64,000 bases of DNA from Burkholderiales bacterium (GCA_030683105.1 JAUXMZ010000012.1:1-64000); one strand, 5' to 3'. Numbered from the stretch's first letter, positions 1 through 10,041 are shown. Made by a program: numbers and translations. Notes: generated by a model from the letters alone, not told the origin.

Positions 1-914
1 GGTATGGGCACCTGCTTGATCAGATGAGCCGCGACATCGATGCCCTCGGCATGGGAAATATCGCCCGCAGGACTCAGGCGGTGGCCGACTACGCCTGACA
101 GCACCGCCTGGACATCTTCAGGCAGGACATGGGTGCGGCCATCCATCAGCGCCCAGGTGCGGGCCACATGCAGCAGCGCCAGCGCCGCGCGCGGTGACAG
201 TCCGTTCACGTAATCAGCGCTGCGGCGCGTGTGGTTGACCAGCGCCTGCACGTAATCAAGCAGCGCCTCGGATGCGTGGATCTGCTGGGCGCGATTCTGC
301 AGTTCGACCAGTTCTTCGGTATTCATGCAGGGCTTGAGTACCGCCAGCAGGTCGCGGCGGTCCTGGCCCTGTAGCAAAGCACGCTCGGCCTCGGCATCGG
401 GGTAACCCAGATGTATGCGCATCATGAAGCGGTCAAGCTGTGACTCAGGCAGAGGAAAGGTGCCCACCTGGTGCGATGGATTCTGGGTTGCGATCACGAA
501 AAATGGCTGCGGCAGCTTCCGGGTCTCGCCTTCGATCGTGACCTGGTGTTCTTCCATCGCTTCGAGCAGCGCGCTCTGGGCTTTGGGCGTGGCACGGTTG
601 ACTTCGTCGGCCAGCACCACCTGGGTGAAGATCGGGCCGGGATGAAACTGAAAGCCGCTGTCAACACGATTGTAGATCGAGACGCCGAGGATGTCGGCAG
701 GTAGCAGATCGCTGGTAAACTGGATGCGCTGAAACCCGAGGCCGAGGGACGATGCGAGCGCGTGCGCGAGCATGGTCTTGCCCACCCCCGGAATGTCTTC
801 AATCAGTAAATGGCCGCGTGACAGCAGGCAGGCGATGGCGAGCCGGATCTGATGCTCCTTGCCAAGAATAATGCTGCTGACCTGGGTGACGATTTTGACG
901 ATTTGATTGTTCAT
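1..914 (-). CDS. MoxR-family AAA+ ATPase (3' end cut by window edge)
   Basis: Reading the minus strand from the ATG at 914 gives an open frame of about 304 codons that runs off the left edge, so the C-terminus is missing. The start MNNQIVKIVTQV is followed by a Walker A (IPGVGKT, residues 41-47), a Walker B region (VVLADEVNRA) and a sensor segment FFVIATQNP, which is the usual MoxR layout. MoxR ATPases act as chaperones that mature or insert metal cofactors, usually with a VWA-domain partner that would lie beyond the edge. The upstream region is shared with the divergent histone-deacetylase-like gene. Family call is firm; the substrate cannot be told. Confidence 0.9.
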   Translation of the reverse strand, partial: MNNQIVKIVTQVSSIILGKEHQIRLAIACLLSRGHLLIEDIPGVGKTMLAHALASSLGLGFQRIQFTSDLLPADILGVSIYNRVDSGFQFHPGPIFTQVVLADEVNRATPKAQSALLEAMEEHQVTIEGETRKLPQPFFVIATQNPSHQVGTFPLPESQLDRFMMRIHLGYPDAEAERALLQGQDRRDLLAVLKPCMNTEELVELQNRAQQIHASEALLDYVQALVNHTRRSADYVNGLSPRAALALLHVARTWALMDGRTHVLPEDVQAVLSGVVGHRLSPAGDISHAEGIDVAAHLIKQVPI

Positions 915-1084
915 GAGTCGCTTCAAGGGTTTATTAAGTGTGCCACATCCAGCCGCTGGCGGTGCGCGCCGGTGACTTTGCGGACGATGACGCAGTCGCC
1001 TGCCAGAAATATACGATTGAGCGGCACCATGCAACCATTATAAGATGGGAACATGAACAGAGGAAAATATCACGGCTGCGCATC

Positions 1085-2008
1085 ATGACCACGGCTTTCA
1101 TCACTCACGGCGATTGCCTGCTGCACGAGATGGGCGGTCATCATCCGGAGCAGCCGGCGCGTCTGCAGGCGGTCGAAGATCAGCTCATTGCGTCCCGCCT
1201 GATCACTCACCTGTCGTGCGCCGATGCGCCGGCAGCGCGACGCGAGCACCTGGAGCGCGTGCACGCGCCGGGCTACATCGATGCCGTCGAAGAGGCTTCG
1301 CCGGAGAGCGGCATCGTGCATCTCGATCCCGACACCGCGATGAACCGCTACACGCTGAGCGCGGCGCTGCATGCGGCGGGCGCGGGCATATTGGCCACCG
1401 ACATGGTGATCGCAGGCGAAGCCGAAAATGCCTTTTGCAACGTCAGGCCGCCGGGGCATCATGCGCAGCGCAGTCGTGCGATGGGGTTCTGTCTGTTCAA
1501 CAATATCGCGGTTGCCGCGGCGCACGCGCTCGATTATCACGGGCTGAAACGCGTGGCCATCGTCGATTTCGATGTGCATCACGGCAACGGCACCGAGGAT
1601 ATCTTCCGCGATGATCCGCGGGTACTGATGGTGTCGACGTTCCAGCACCCGTTCTATCCCTACAGCGGCATTGATGGCCGTTCAGAGCGCATGGTCAATA
1701 TTCCATTGGCGGCCTACAGTACCGGCCGCGAATTTCGCGCCGCTGTCGAACATTACTGGCTGCCGGCGCTGGAAACGTTCAAACCGGAGATGCTGTTCAT
1801 CTCCGCCGGTTTCGATGCGCATCGCGATGACGACATGGCGATGCTCGATCTTATCGAGGCTGATTACGCGTGGGTGACCGGGAAGATCAGAGAGGTGGCC
1901 ATGCGTCATGCCCGGGGCCGGATAGTCTCGATGCTGGAAGGCGGCTACGAATTGCATGCGCTGGGGCGCAGCGTGATGACGCACATCAAGGAACTCGGTC
2001 ATCTATAG
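1085..2008 (+). CDS. histone deacetylase-like amidohydrolase (HDAC/AcuC/AphA superfamily)
   Basis: A 307-residue zinc hydrolase of the bacterial class II HDAC-like group. Visible motifs are HPEQPARL near the N-terminus, RPPGHHA (the catalytic His pair), VDFDVHHGNGTED (zinc ligands Asp and His) and SAGFDAHRDDD (third zinc ligand). The frame stays open upstream to 938, but that extension does not resemble the family, while MTTAFITHGD begins exactly where family members begin, so the ATG at 1085 is preferred. Bacterial members deacetylate small amides such as acetylpolyamines, or proteins; the substrate is not visible here. It stands alone, divergent from the MoxR gene. Confidence 0.88.
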   Translation: MTTAFITHGDCLLHEMGGHHPEQPARLQAVEDQLIASRLITHLSCADAPAARREHLERVHAPGYIDAVEEASPESGIVHLDPDTAMNRYTLSAALHAAGAGILATDMVIAGEAENAFCNVRPPGHHAQRSRAMGFCLFNNIAVAAAHALDYHGLKRVAIVDFDVHHGNGTEDIFRDDPRVLMVSTFQHPFYPYSGIDGRSERMVNIPLAAYSTGREFRAAVEHYWLPALETFKPEMLFISAGFDAHRDDDMAMLDLIEADYAWVTGKIREVAMRHARGRIVSMLEGGYELHALGRSVMTHIKELGHL

Positions 2009-2193
2009 TCACCGGTCATGGTGGTCCTGGCTAGATCTGTACCAGGCGCCGCCTTGAGGCATAAGTGCAATCGCACCATCGATGGTCATTATGGATATAA
2101 AATACATTAAATCAAGTAAATAAGCCTTTTATCTCAGGTTTAACGTGAGAAATTGTCTGGTTTTGGGTATAGTGCTGAATTCGTTACGAATTC
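2009..2193. other. AT-rich intergenic region before the diguanylate cyclase/phosphodiesterase gene
   Basis: 185 bases without a gene. The second half (about 2090-2190) is markedly AT-rich compared with its surroundings and probably carries the promoter of the downstream signalling gene. I see no clear operator or terminator hairpin. Confidence 0.4.
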
Positions 2194-5100
2194 GTGGTTG
2201 ATTCCATTGTCAAACTTTCAAAATTCGCGTGTGCCTGGGTTAAAGCCTGGGCCCAGCCGCAGATTGCCATGGGTCGTTCGGCCCAGATTCGGCATATGAA
2301 AATTTCGAAGTCAGGGTCTGATCGTCCTGGCATGCCAGATGGCCTGAGCCACGTCCGCAAAGTGCTCATGGATTGCAACCATGCCATCGTGAATGCGACC
2401 GAGGAGTCTGGATTACTGCAGCAAGCGTGCGGTATTGCGGTTGAGGGTGGCTATCAGCAGGCCTGGGTCGGCGCGCTGGCGGGTGATGCGTCTGGCCCGG
2501 TTGTTGTTATCGCAGCGGCAGGCGGAAATAGCCCCGGGTTTGACGCATCCAGGCGGCTGATTGAAGAAAGTGTTCCTGCCGCCGTAGCCCAGGTGATCGC
2601 CGGCGGTAAGCTCAAGGTGTCGCGGGAGATCCCGGCTGATCAGGAATTTGTGCTCCGGCAGCCGCTGGCGTGCGCTTTCGGCGGCCGCTCGTCGGTGACG
2701 CTACCGCTGTTCGCACAGGGTAAATGCGTTGCTGCGATCGTCTTTTACTCGAGCAGGCCGGACGCATTTGACGCCGAGGAAGTCGCGCTGCTGGAAAATC
2801 TGGCGCAGGATCTTTCCGCCGGAATCGAGGCTCTGCGCATGCGTGCCGCGCGCGAGCAGGCGGAGGTCATCACCCGGGAACACGAGGAACGCTTCCGCGA
2901 AACCTTCAACCAGATGGCGGTGGGCATAGCACACACGGCGCCGCCGCCGGACCGCCGCTATCTGCTGATCAACCAGAAGTTTTGCGACATGCTGGGCTAC
3001 AGCGCCGACGAGCTTAAACAGATGAGCGGGCTGCAGCTGACGCATCCCGATGACGTGAATTCGGATCATGAGCTTGAAGAGCGGTTGATCCGGGGCGAGA
3101 TCAGCACCTACGTCTGGCCCAAGCGCTATATCCGCAAGGATGGCAAGACGATCTGGGCCAGCCGCACGATTTCCTTGGTGCGCGGCAGGGACGGCAATCC
3201 CAAATACTTCATCCGGGTCGTGGAGGATATTACCGAGCGCCGGGAGATGGAGGAGCGTTTCCACGCCACCTTCGAACAGGCCGCGGTGGGCCTGATGCAT
3301 ATATCTCCGGACCGTCGCATCCTGATGGTCAACCGGAAAATTTGCGACATGCTGGGCTACCCGCGCGAAGAACTGCTGCGCATGGCCACCGATGAGATCA
3401 TGCACGTCGGCACGGCGGTATCCGATGATGCGAATTACCTGCAGCCGATGCTGGATGGGCGGGCCGCATCCTATGCCTCGGAGCGCGTGTTCCGGAAAAA
3501 AGATGGTTCTACGGTCTGTGTCAACCGCACGGTATCGCTGGTGCGGGATCCAGCCGGCAAGGCGCTGTATTTTATCCTGATCGTCGAGGATATTTCAGAC
3601 CGCAAGCGCGCGGAAGTCGCGCTGCGCGAAAGCGAGGAGAAGTTCAGGCAGCTGGCTGACAATATTCCCGAAGTTTTCTGGATGGCCGATGTCGGGATGC
3701 GCAAACTGCTTTATTTAAGCCCGGTCTACGAGAAAGTCACCGGCAAGCCAGTGGCCGAGGCGATGAAGCGTCTGAGCAGTTTTCTTGAAATCGTGCATCC
3801 TGACGATGAGCGGCGAGTGCGGGTGGCGCGCCGGGCGATGCCCCGCGGCGGCGATTACAGCATCGAATACCGTATCCGTTGCGCCGATGGTTCGCTGCGC
3901 TGGATCCACGAGCAGGCTTATCCGGTGCGCGACAGCGAGGGCAGGATCTACCGCATTGCGGGTATCGCCTCGGATATCACGCAGCGCAAATTGGCCGAGG
4001 AAAAGCTGGTTCATCTGGCCCACTACGATAGTCTGACCGGATTGCCCAACCGCATTCTGTTTCGCGAGCGCCTGGGGCAGGCGCTGGACCATGCGCGCCG
4101 CAAGCACCTGCTGACCGGCGTGATGATGCTGGGCCTTGACCGTTTCAAGGTGACCAACGATTCGCTTGGCCACAGGGTCGGTGATCTGCTGCTCAAACAG
4201 GTCGCTGAGCGTCTGGGTGGCTGTGTTCAGGCCGGCACTACGCTCGGGCGGGTCAGTGGCGACGAGTTCGGATTCATTCTCGACGACCTGAAGGACATCG
4301 AGGCAGCGCGCGTGGTGGCGCGCACGGTGCTGGAGTCATTATCGGCGCCGTTCCTGCTTGACCGCGGCGAGGTCTATGTCACGGCGAGCGTCGGCATCAG
4401 TCTGCATCCGACGGACGGCGACGATGTCGAAGTGCTGATTAAAAGCGCTGATACCGCTTTGCACCACGCCAAGGATGCCGGTCGCAACAATTATCAGTTC
4501 TTTACTGCGGAGATGAACGCACGGGCTCAACAGCGCATGATCATGGCGAACAGTCTGAGGCGCGCATTCGATCGTAACGAGTTCCTGCTTTATTATCAGC
4601 CCAAGGCCAGCCTCAATAGCGGCGTTACCACCGGCGTGGAGGCCTTGTTGCGCTGGGAGCATCCGGAACTGGGGCTGGTGTCGCCCGGGGATTTCGTGCC
4701 GCTGCTGGAGGAAACCGGGCTGATCGTTCCGGTCGGGGAATGGGTGTTCAGCACTGCCTGCATCCAGATCAAGGCGTGGGAGGCGGCCGGCATCAATCCT
4801 GTGCCGGTCGCCATCAATCTTTCCAGCCGCCAGTTCCTGGCGGGCGGACTGGGCAGTTATGTCCGGCGGATGCTGGATAAATACAATGTTGATCCCCAGT
4901 TCATCGAACTCGAGATTACGGAAAGCGCGTTGATGGCCAATACCGAGGATGCGGTGCACACGCTGCAGTATCTGGAATCGATAGGCGTGTGGATCGCAGT
5001 CGATGATTTCGGCACTGGCTATTCCAGCCTGAGCTACCTCAGGCGCTTTCCGCTCGGTGCGCTCAAAATAGACGGTTCGTTCGTGCGTGAAGTCACCAGT

Positions 5101-5706
5101 AACGCGGGGGATGCGGCAATTGTCCGCGCCATCATTTCCATGGCGAACAGCCTGGGGCTGAAAGTAGTGGCGGAAGGCGTCGAGACCGAAGCGCAGATGA
5201 GCTTTCTCGCGGCCAACAACTGCGATGAAATCCAGGGGTATTACCTGTCGCAACCGCTGACGGCCGAGAAATGCACCGAGTGGTTGCGGACCAAGGCTCA
5301 GTTGTCGCACCCGGTGGCGATGCGAGGCAGTGCATCTACGGTGCTGCTGGTCGACGACGACGACGACATGCTGGCACTGTTCATGCGCGCATTGAGCCAG
5401 GACGGCTATTACATCCTGACCGCGCGCAATGCCATAGAGGCTTTCGATGTCCTGAGCCGGCACGAGATTGACGTGGTCATCGCCGATCACCATATGCCGG
5501 GAATGGAGGGCGTCGAGTTCCTGCAGCGCGTCAAGGCGTTACACCCGGATACGGTGCGTATCATGTGTTCCGCTGTGGCCGACTTTCAGACCGTGACCGA
5601 TGCTGTCAACAAGGGGGAGATTTTCCGTTTCCTGCCCAAGGATGCCGATCCGCGGCGTTTGCGCCTGGATGTGCGCGAGGCGTTGTTTGCCCGCGCCAAC
5701 GCATGA
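2194..5706 (+). CDS. GAF-PAS-PAS-PAS-GGDEF-EAL protein with C-terminal receiver domain
   Basis: A 1170-residue soluble cyclic-di-GMP signalling protein. In order: a GAF-like domain (about 60-215), three PAS/PAC modules (about 225-345, 350-470 and 480-605), a GGDEF domain (about 605-775) whose signature reads SGDEF, an EAL domain (about 785-1035) with intact EALLRW, NLSSRQF, ELEITESAL, DDFGTGYSS and VVAEGVET motifs, and a receiver domain (about 1048-1170) with VLLVDDDDD, phosphoacceptor region IADHHMPG and LPKD lysine. No membrane segment is visible. It probably makes and breaks c-di-GMP under control of PAS ligands and phosphorylation. The GTG start at 2194 has no obvious ribosome site; the ATG at 2296 is an equally possible start. 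Confidence 0.9.
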   Translation: MVDSIVKLSKFACAWVKAWAQPQIAMGRSAQIRHMKISKSGSDRPGMPDGLSHVRKVLMDCNHAIVNATEESGLLQQACGIAVEGGYQQAWVGALAGDASGPVVVIAAAGGNSPGFDASRRLIEESVPAAVAQVIAGGKLKVSREIPADQEFVLRQPLACAFGGRSSVTLPLFAQGKCVAAIVFYSSRPDAFDAEEVALLENLAQDLSAGIEALRMRAAREQAEVITREHEERFRETFNQMAVGIAHTAPPPDRRYLLINQKFCDMLGYSADELKQMSGLQLTHPDDVNSDHELEERLIRGEISTYVWPKRYIRKDGKTIWASRTISLVRGRDGNPKYFIRVVEDITERREMEERFHATFEQAAVGLMHISPDRRILMVNRKICDMLGYPREELLRMATDEIMHVGTAVSDDANYLQPMLDGRAASYASERVFRKKDGSTVCVNRTVSLVRDPAGKALYFILIVEDISDRKRAEVALRESEEKFRQLADNIPEVFWMADVGMRKLLYLSPVYEKVTGKPVAEAMKRLSSFLEIVHPDDERRVRVARRAMPRGGDYSIEYRIRCADGSLRWIHEQAYPVRDSEGRIYRIAGIASDITQRKLAEEKLVHLAHYDSLTGLPNRILFRERLGQALDHARRKHLLTGVMMLGLDRFKVTNDSLGHRVGDLLLKQVAERLGGCVQAGTTLGRVSGDEFGFILDDLKDIEAARVVARTVLESLSAPFLLDRGEVYVTASVGISLHPTDGDDVEVLIKSADTALHHAKDAGRNNYQFFTAEMNARAQQRMIMANSLRRAFDRNEFLLYYQPKASLNSGVTTGVEALLRWEHPELGLVSPGDFVPLLEETGLIVPVGEWVFSTACIQIKAWEAAGINPVPVAINLSSRQFLAGGLGSYVRRMLDKYNVDPQFIELEITESALMANTEDAVHTLQYLESIGVWIAVDDFGTGYSSLSYLRRFPLGALKIDGSFVREVTSNAGDAAIVRAIISMANSLGLKVVAEGVETEAQMSFLAANNCDEIQGYYLSQPLTAEKCTEWLRTKAQLSHPVAMRGSASTVLLVDDDDDMLALFMRALSQDGYYILTARNAIEAFDVLSRHEIDVVIADHHMPGMEGVEFLQRVKALHPDTVRIMCSAVADFQTVTDAVNKGEIFRFLPKDADPRRLRLDVREALFARANA

Positions 5707-5712
5707 AATGGT

Positions 5713-6078
5713 CTATTCGATCAACACGGCGGCCATGACTTTGCGGCCTTCCGCGCACAGGACGTTGTAGGTACGGCAGGCTGACTGGGTATCCATGACT
5801 TCGAAGCCGATGCCGGCGGAGTAGAGCGGTTGGGACAGCGAAGGATGGGGAAAACGCAGGGTGCTGCCAGTACCGAAAATCACGATTTCAGGCTTGTGCG
5901 CGATCAGAGACTCAACATGAAGGGTGCTCAGTGCCTCGAAATTTACGATGTCCCATTCCAGAATCTGCGCGGCGCTGACAACGAGATGAGTGCAGCGGCG
6001 CTCGCCGTTAACCGCCACATACCCGGGGCCGTAGCCAGTGAAAAGGTTCTGGCTGCCTGTTTCCAGCTGAAGTTTCAT
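5713..6078 (-). CDS. Mth938-like domain protein (DUF498)
   Basis: A 121-residue protein that fits the Mth938-like family: an N-terminal GYGPGYVAVNG segment, a central FEALSTLHVESLIAHKPEIVIFGTGSTLRFP stretch and a C-terminal MDTQSACRTYNVLCAEGRKVMAALL-like end, given here by position (residues 94-121). The family is small and globular with no agreed biochemical role; eukaryotic relatives assist respiratory complex I assembly. In many betaproteobacteria it lies next to the aminotransferase/hom block, as here, convergent with the upstream signalling gene and divergent from alaC. Confidence 0.85.
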   Translation of the reverse strand: MKLQLETGSQNLFTGYGPGYVAVNGERRCTHLVVSAAQILEWDIVNFEALSTLHVESLIAHKPEIVIFGTGSTLRFPHPSLSQPLYSAGIGFEVMDTQSACRTYNVLCAEGRKVMAAVLIE

Positions 6079-6269
6079 GCTGATTTAAGGTAACTTGCTG
6101 ATTTGCTTTGAATTAGTCGCTCCGTTAGAATTATACGCTTTTTCACCGGTCACTCTTAACCCGCTCATGGCGCACTATTCCGACGGCACTGCAGTTTATC
6201 CTGCGCCAGTTCGGAAGCTGCAGGCCACTATGAGCGGGAGATGCATGCCAGCAACGGATTAGTTTCAAT

Positions 6270-7454
6270 ATGGAAGAATTTTCCCGCATCAAGCGTCTGC
6301 CGCCGTATGTGTTCAACGTCACCGGCGAACTTAAACTCGCAGCACGGCGTCGTGGTGAGGACATCATCGACTTTAGCATGGGTAATCCGGACGGACCCAC
6401 GCCGCGGCATATCGTCGACAAATTGATCGAGAGCGTGCAGCGCAACGACACGCACGGCTACTCGGTATCCAAGGGAATTTTCCGGCTGCGGCGCGCGATC
6501 TGCAACTGGTACCATACGCGCTATGGCGTCGAATTCGATCCGGATTCTGAGGCAATCGTCACGATCGGATCGAAAGAGGGCATTGCGCATCTGGCGCTGG
6601 CAACCCTCGATGCCGGGGATATCGTGCTGGTGCCCAACCCGAGCTATCCGATACATATCTACGGGCCGGTGATCGCCGGGGCCGACATTCGACATGTGCC
6701 CATGCATGTCGGGATGGATTTTTTCGAGTCGCTTGAGAGCGCGATCCGCGATACCTATCCCAAACCCAAGATGCTGATCGTCAATTTTCCGAGCAATCCG
6801 ACCACGCAGTGCGTCGACCTGCCTTTTTTCGAGCGGCTGATTGCGATTGCGCGCGAGCATGACATCTATGTGGTGCACGACCTCGCGTATGCGGACATTG
6901 TGTTCGACGGCTACAAGGCGCCGTCCATCATGCAGGTTCCCGGCGCGCGTGATGTCGCGGTCGAATTTTTCACCATGTCCAAGAGCTACAACATGGCGGG
7001 CTGGCGGGTGGGCTTCATGGTCGGCAACCGCGATCTGGTGACGGCGCTCGCGCGCATGAAAAGCTACCACGATTACGGTATGTTTACCCCGATTCAGGTG
7101 GCGTCCATCATCGCGCTCGAAGGCCCGCAGGAGTGCGTCGAGGATGTGCGCCTGGTCTATCAGGCACGGCGCGATGTGATGTGGGGCGGGATGGACGCGA
7201 TCAACTGGAAAGTCGAAAAGCCCAAGGCGACGATGTATATCTGGGCGCCGATCCCCGAACCTTACAAAGCCATGGGCTCGCTTGAGTTCTCGAAAAAACT
7301 GCTGGCCGACGCCAAAGTAGCGGTGTCGCCTGGCACCGGGTTCGGGCACTACGGAGACGACCACGTGCGGTTTGCACTTATCGAGAATGAAGCTCGGACA
7401 CGACAGGCACTGCGTGGCATTAAAGAAATGTTCAAAAAAGATGGACTGCTGTAA
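6270..7454 (+). CDS. alaC: alanine transaminase-type PLP aminotransferase
   Basis: A 394-residue fold-type I aminotransferase. The PLP lysine lies in [13 protein letters not shown], the substrate-binding NFPSNPTTQ motif and the [13 protein letters not shown] cofactor segment are present, and the C-terminus holds the family arginine ([17 protein letters not shown]). The motif pattern matches AlaC/YfbQ-type enzymes that transfer amino groups between glutamate, pyruvate and related keto acids. It is the first gene of a co-directional alaC-hom-thrC block, the usual betaproteobacterial arrangement that links aspartate-family amino acid synthesis. The ribosome site before ATG 6270 is weak. Substrate preference is by family only. 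Confidence 0.87.
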   Translation: MEEFSRIKRLPPYVFNVTGELKLAARRRGEDIIDFSMGNPDGPTPRHIVDKLIESVQRNDTHGYSVSKGIFRLRRAICNWYHTRYGVEFDPDSEAIVTIGSKEGIAHLALATLDAGDIVLVPNPSYPIHIYGPVIAGADIRHVPMHVGMDFFESLESAIRDTYPKPKMLIVNFPSNPTTQCVDLPFFERLIAIAREHDIYVVHDLAYADIVFDGYKAPSIMQVPGARDVAVEFFTMSKSYNMAGWRVGFMVGNRDLVTALARMKSYHDYGMFTPIQVASIIALEGPQECVEDVRLVYQARRDVMWGGMDAINWKVEKPKATMYIWAPIPEPYKAMGSLEFSKKLLADAKVAVSPGTGFGHYGDDHVRFALIENEARTRQALRGIKEMFKKDGLL

Positions 7455-7458
7455 ACAT

Positions 7459-7540
7459 AGCGAGGCGAGAGGCGTCAGGCGTGAGGCGAAACGTGCGCGA
7501 GGGTGACATCTCACGCCTCACTCCTTACTCCTCACGGAAT
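7459..7540. repeat. GTGAGG-type inverted intergenic repeat (family C, copy 1)
   Basis: The gap between alaC and hom holds GCGTGAGGCG-like sequence (about 7478-7488) and its inverted counterpart TCACGCCTCACTCC followed by TTACTCCTCACGG (7511-7537). The same GTGAGGAGTAAGG wording recurs at 22884-22916 before dsrJ, and a GTGAAGGG variant occurs at 61591-61620. It looks like a dispersed chromosomal repeat, not a gene-specific operator. Confidence 0.6.
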
Positions 7541-7546
7541 TAAAAA

Positions 7547-8857
7547 ATGAAACCAATCAAAGTAGGTCTCCTGGGCATAGGTACCGTGGGCGGCGGCACT
7601 TTCGCGGTATTGCTGCGCAACCAGGAGGAGATCGCCCGCCGTGCAGGTTGTGCCATTACCATGGCCATGGTCGCGGACAAGGATGTTGACAAGGCCAGGG
7701 CCATTGCCGGTGATCGCGTGGTCGTCACGGCAGATGCGTATGAGATCGTGAACCATCCCGATATCGATATCGTGGTCGAGCTGATCGGGGGCACCGGTAT
7801 CGCAAAAGAACTGATACTGAAGGCGATCGCCAACGGCAAGCATGTTGTCACCGCCAACAAGGCGCTGCTGGCGAATCATGGCAACGAGATTTTTGCCGCG
7901 GCACAAAAGAAAGACGTGATGGTCGCGTTCGAAGCCGCCGTCGGCGGCGGTATTCCCATCATCAAGGCGTTGCGCGAGGGGCTGTCCGCCAATCGCATCG
8001 AATGGATTGCCGCCATCATCAACGGCACCAGCAATTACATCCTGACTGAAATGCGCGACAAGGGCGTCAGTTTCGACGCAGCGCTGGAAGAGGCGCAGCG
8101 GCTCGGCTATGCCGAGGCCGACCCGACTTTCGACATCGAAGGCATCGATGCCGCGCACAAGCTCAGCATCATGGCGGCGATCGGATTCGGCATCCCCATG
8201 CAGTTCAGCGCGGTGTATACCGAGGGCATTTCCAAGCTTACCCGGGAGGACATCCGGTATGCGGAAGAACTCGGCTATCGCATCAAGCTTCTGGCAATCT
8301 CCAAACGCAAGGCGCAGGGTATCGAACTAAGGGTCCATCCCACGCTGATCCCCGAGAGACGGCTGATTGCCAACGTCGAGGGCGTGATGAATGCCGTGCT
8401 GGTCATGGGCGACGCCGTCGGGCAGACCATGTATTACGGCGCCGGCGCCGGTGCGGAACCAACGGCATCCGCGGTGGTTGCCGATCTGGTCGACGTTGCG
8501 CGCATGCTGACTGCCGATCCCGAACATCGGGTGCCGCACCTCGCGTTCCAGCCCGATCAGCTTTCCAATACGCCCATTCTGCCGATGGGACAGGTCGAGT
8601 CCGCCTACTATCTGAGACTGCGCGTTTTCGACAAGCCGGGCGTGCTGGCCGATATCACCCGCATTCTGGCGGACCTGGGGATCTCCATCGAAGCCATGGT
8701 GCAAAAAGAGCCGCGCGAGGGCGAGGACTGGGTCAACCTCATCATGCTGACCCATTTGACTTTGGAGCAGCACGTCAGCGATGCCATAGTAAAAATCGAA
8801 GCGCTGCCGGTGGTCGCCGATAAAGTGACGCGTATCCGGCTTGAAGAATTTAATTAG
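7547..8857 (+). CDS. hom: homoserine dehydrogenase
   Basis: A 436-residue monofunctional homoserine dehydrogenase that reduces aspartate semialdehyde to homoserine on the way to threonine and methionine. It shows the N-terminal nucleotide-binding GLLGIGTVGGGTF motif, the central catalytic region with AAVGGGIPII and INGTSNYILTEM, the EAQRLGYAEADPTFDIEGIDAAHK signature (residues about 187-210) and a C-terminal ACT domain (about 355-436) beginning YYLRLRVFDKPGVLADIT, which usually carries feedback control by threonine. Length is typical. It precedes thrC by 59 bases. Confidence 0.97.
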   Translation: MKPIKVGLLGIGTVGGGTFAVLLRNQEEIARRAGCAITMAMVADKDVDKARAIAGDRVVVTADAYEIVNHPDIDIVVELIGGTGIAKELILKAIANGKHVVTANKALLANHGNEIFAAAQKKDVMVAFEAAVGGGIPIIKALREGLSANRIEWIAAIINGTSNYILTEMRDKGVSFDAALEEAQRLGYAEADPTFDIEGIDAAHKLSIMAAIGFGIPMQFSAVYTEGISKLTREDIRYAEELGYRIKLLAISKRKAQGIELRVHPTLIPERRLIANVEGVMNAVLVMGDAVGQTMYYGAGAGAEPTASAVVADLVDVARMLTADPEHRVPHLAFQPDQLSNTPILPMGQVESAYYLRLRVFDKPGVLADITRILADLGISIEAMVQKEPREGEDWVNLIMLTHLTLEQHVSDAIVKIEALPVVADKVTRIRLEEFN

Positions 8858-8916
8858 TATAATCAAATAGATAGGTATACTTCGGGCTTGCTGCTTCAGC
8901 CCGGCGTCAAAACACC

Positions 8917-10041
8917 ATGGCTCATTACACCGGATTAATCGAGAAGTACCGTGACCGGCTGCCGGTTTCGGCGGATACCCCGATCATTTCGCTCAACGAG
9001 GGCAACACGCCGCTCATCGAGTTGAAGAACCTGCCGCGGCTCATCAAGAAGAACGTGCGGATTTACGCCAAGTTCGAAGGCCTTAATCCGACCGGATCGT
9101 TCAAGGACCGGGGCATGACCATGGCGGTGACCAAGGCGGTCGAGGCCGGAGCACGGGCCATCATCTGCGCCTCCACCGGGAATACCTCGGCTGCCGCAGC
9201 GGCTTATGCTGCGCGAGCCGGCATCGCCTGTTTCGTGCTGATTCCCGAGGGCAAGATTGCGCTCGGCAAACTGTCGCAGGCGATGATGCACGGCTCGGTG
9301 GTGATCCAGATCCGCGGCAACTTCGACGACGGCATGCGGCTGGTGCAGGAACTCGCCAAAACGACACCCGTCAACATCGTCAATTCAATCAATCCGTATC
9401 GCCTGCAGGGACAGAAGACCATCGCGTTCGAAATCATCGAGGCGCTGGGCGACGCGCCGGATTATCATGCGCTGCCGGTCGGCAATGCCGGCAACATCTG
9501 CGCGCACTGGATGGGTTACTCGGAATCGGTGTGCGAGCATACCCGCGCATGTGCGCTGTGCAATGGAAAATGCGAATACCACAAAGAAAAAACCGCCACC
9601 CGCCGTCCCATCATGCTCGGTTATCAGGCCTCGGGCTCGGCGCCCATCCTGCGCGGCAGGCCCGTCGAGAATCCGGAAACCGTCGCGACCGCCATACGCA
9701 TCGGCAATCCGGTGTCATGGCAGCAGGCGCTGGCGGCGCAGAAGGAATCGGGAGGCTGGTTCGGCGAATGCACCGATGAGGAAATCCTGCACGTGCAAAA
9801 GCTGCTGGCGCAGACTGAAGGCATTTTTTGCGAGCCGGCATCGGCGATATCGCTGGCCGGTCTGTTGAAAGACCTGGAACTGGGAAAAATAGGCGAGGGC
9901 ACCACCATAGTCTGCACGCTTACTGGCCACGGCCTCAAGGATCCGGATATCGCAATCGCGCAGAGCACCCGGCCGATGACGGTCGACGCCGAACTCGGTC
10001 CGATCGAGCGCGTGATTCGCGATAACCTCAAAAACATTTAG
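8917..10041 (+). CDS. thrC: threonine synthase with a four-cysteine insert
   Basis: A 374-residue PLP-dependent threonine synthase of the short (non-enterobacterial) type, converting O-phosphohomoserine to threonine. The PLP lysine is in NPTGSFKDRGM (Lys63), the phosphate loop is ASTGNTSAAAAAY, and GQKTIAFEI and PVGNAGNI follow. Unusually, residues about 203-225 hold an insert with Cys206, Cys212, Cys215 and Cys219 (C-x5-C-x2-C-x3-C) followed by His222, before the family motif LGYQASGSAPI resumes. This could be a zinc or Fe-S knuckle, or a redox switch. It ends the alaC-hom-thrC block, followed directly by an inverted repeat. Confidence 0.95.
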   Translation: MAHYTGLIEKYRDRLPVSADTPIISLNEGNTPLIELKNLPRLIKKNVRIYAKFEGLNPTGSFKDRGMTMAVTKAVEAGARAIICASTGNTSAAAAAYAARAGIACFVLIPEGKIALGKLSQAMMHGSVVIQIRGNFDDGMRLVQELAKTTPVNIVNSINPYRLQGQKTIAFEIIEALGDAPDYHALPVGNAGNICAHWMGYSESVCEHTRACALCNGKCEYHKEKTATRRPIMLGYQASGSAPILRGRPVENPETVATAIRIGNPVSWQQALAAQKESGGWFGECTDEEILHVQKLLAQTEGIFCEPASAISLAGLLKDLELGKIGEGTTIVCTLTGHGLKDPDIAIAQSTRPMTVDAELGPIERVIRDNLKNI

